Positions 63,934 to 64,000 of a DNA stretch of 64,000 bases are shown here, piece by piece (within the stretch, counting starts at the first letter, position 1; each line of letters starts with the position of its first letter). The DNA lies in assembly GCF_007828215.1 (NCBI RefSeq), contig NZ_VIUE01000002.1, positions 430,527 to 494,526 of the forward strand, given 5' to 3'. The position numbers and the translations under genes are program-made. The notes under the pieces are model-generated. The model was given only the letters and a program-made list of their open reading frames with translations, did not search any database and had not been told where the DNA came from. This DNA is from Pseudomonas sp. SJZ074 (GTDB lineage Bacteria; Pseudomonadota; Gammaproteobacteria; Pseudomonadales; Pseudomonadaceae).

Positions 63934-64000
63934 TTACGATCTACCGGATACCGAGTTTTGGAAATCTTCACTGTCCTCGGCCGCCCTGGCCTTGGACGGT
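63934..64000 (-). CDS. Possible C-terminal end of a gene entering from the right
   Basis: One minus-strand frame is open from the window edge to TAA at 63934-63936 and reads PSKARAAEDSEDFQNSVSGR, 21 codons with acidic, plausible composition, and a terminator-like hairpin follows. Too short to identify. Confidence 0.35.
   Translation of the reverse strand, partial: PSKARAAEDSEDFQNSVSGRS

Noticed and set aside
1..64000. CRISPR arrays, tRNA or rRNA genes
   Set aside because: No spaced identical direct repeats, no cloverleaf-like sequences and no rRNA segments were seen; the repeated palindromes are REPs.

Overview
The window is a GC-rich, densely packed chromosomal segment of a Pseudomonas, most likely of the P. 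fluorescens complex. The evidence is gene content (complete arn operon with ugd, achromobactin genes, vanAB with ech-vdh-fcs, nirBD), codon use, and many Pseudomonas-type REP palindromes (GTGGGAGCGAGCCTGCTCGCGA and variants) between genes. No rRNA, tRNA, CRISPR array or intact mobile element was seen. The only transposon trace is a frameshifted IS110-like 3' end near 15.9-16.1 kb. A gene fragment may enter at the right edge.

Layout. 1-2559 (minus): a four-gene envelope sugar operon: uronate-type epimerase, GT2 polyprenyl-phosphate glycosyltransferase, LAB_N membrane protein, and an ArnT-like transferase cut by the window edge. 3138-11935 (plus): arnB-C-A-D-T-E-F-ugd, in which each gene overlaps the next by 4 bases, for L-Ara4N modification of lipid A. 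11961-14332 (minus): AraC-type regulator and PssA. 14528-15634 (plus): TetR regulator and a DUF1348 protein. 16245-16646: conserved small protein. 16656-32813 (minus): siderophore island made of fecI-fecR-TonB receptor, then acsF-D-E-yhcA-C-B-A, a FhuF-like reductase and an RraA-like protein. Fur-box-like sites lie before fecI and acsF. 33172-38501: a secreted SnoaL-like protein facing a four-gene two-component operon. 38626-41567 (minus): nirBD with a sigma-54 promoter and a hairpin-rich attenuator leader. 42124-46168: CBS protein, two divergent L,D-transpeptidases, an rRNA-methyltransferase-like protein. 46137-51260 (minus): a 1707-residue toxin-like leucine-rich-repeat protein. 51393-52886 (minus): LysE exporter and AraC regulator. 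53085-61900: vanillate and ferulate catabolism. 61998-63724: an unknown protein and a CAP-domain protein.

How the genes work together. Ferulate is taken to vanillin and vanillate by Fcs, Ech and Vdh, and VanAB demethylates vanillate to protocatechuate. The van promoter carries VanR-type GGATCC palindromes and also a sequence shared with the ech/MarR intergenic region, which suggests cross-control. The acs genes build achromobactin from citrate, serine, diaminobutyrate and 2-oxoglutarate, and FecI/FecR with an STN-bearing receptor would sense it. The two facing lipid A gene groups at the left edge could share UDP-glucuronate made by Ugd. That pairing, the LRR giant protein, the nirB leader and the van/fer promoter overlap are the main points worth follow-up.
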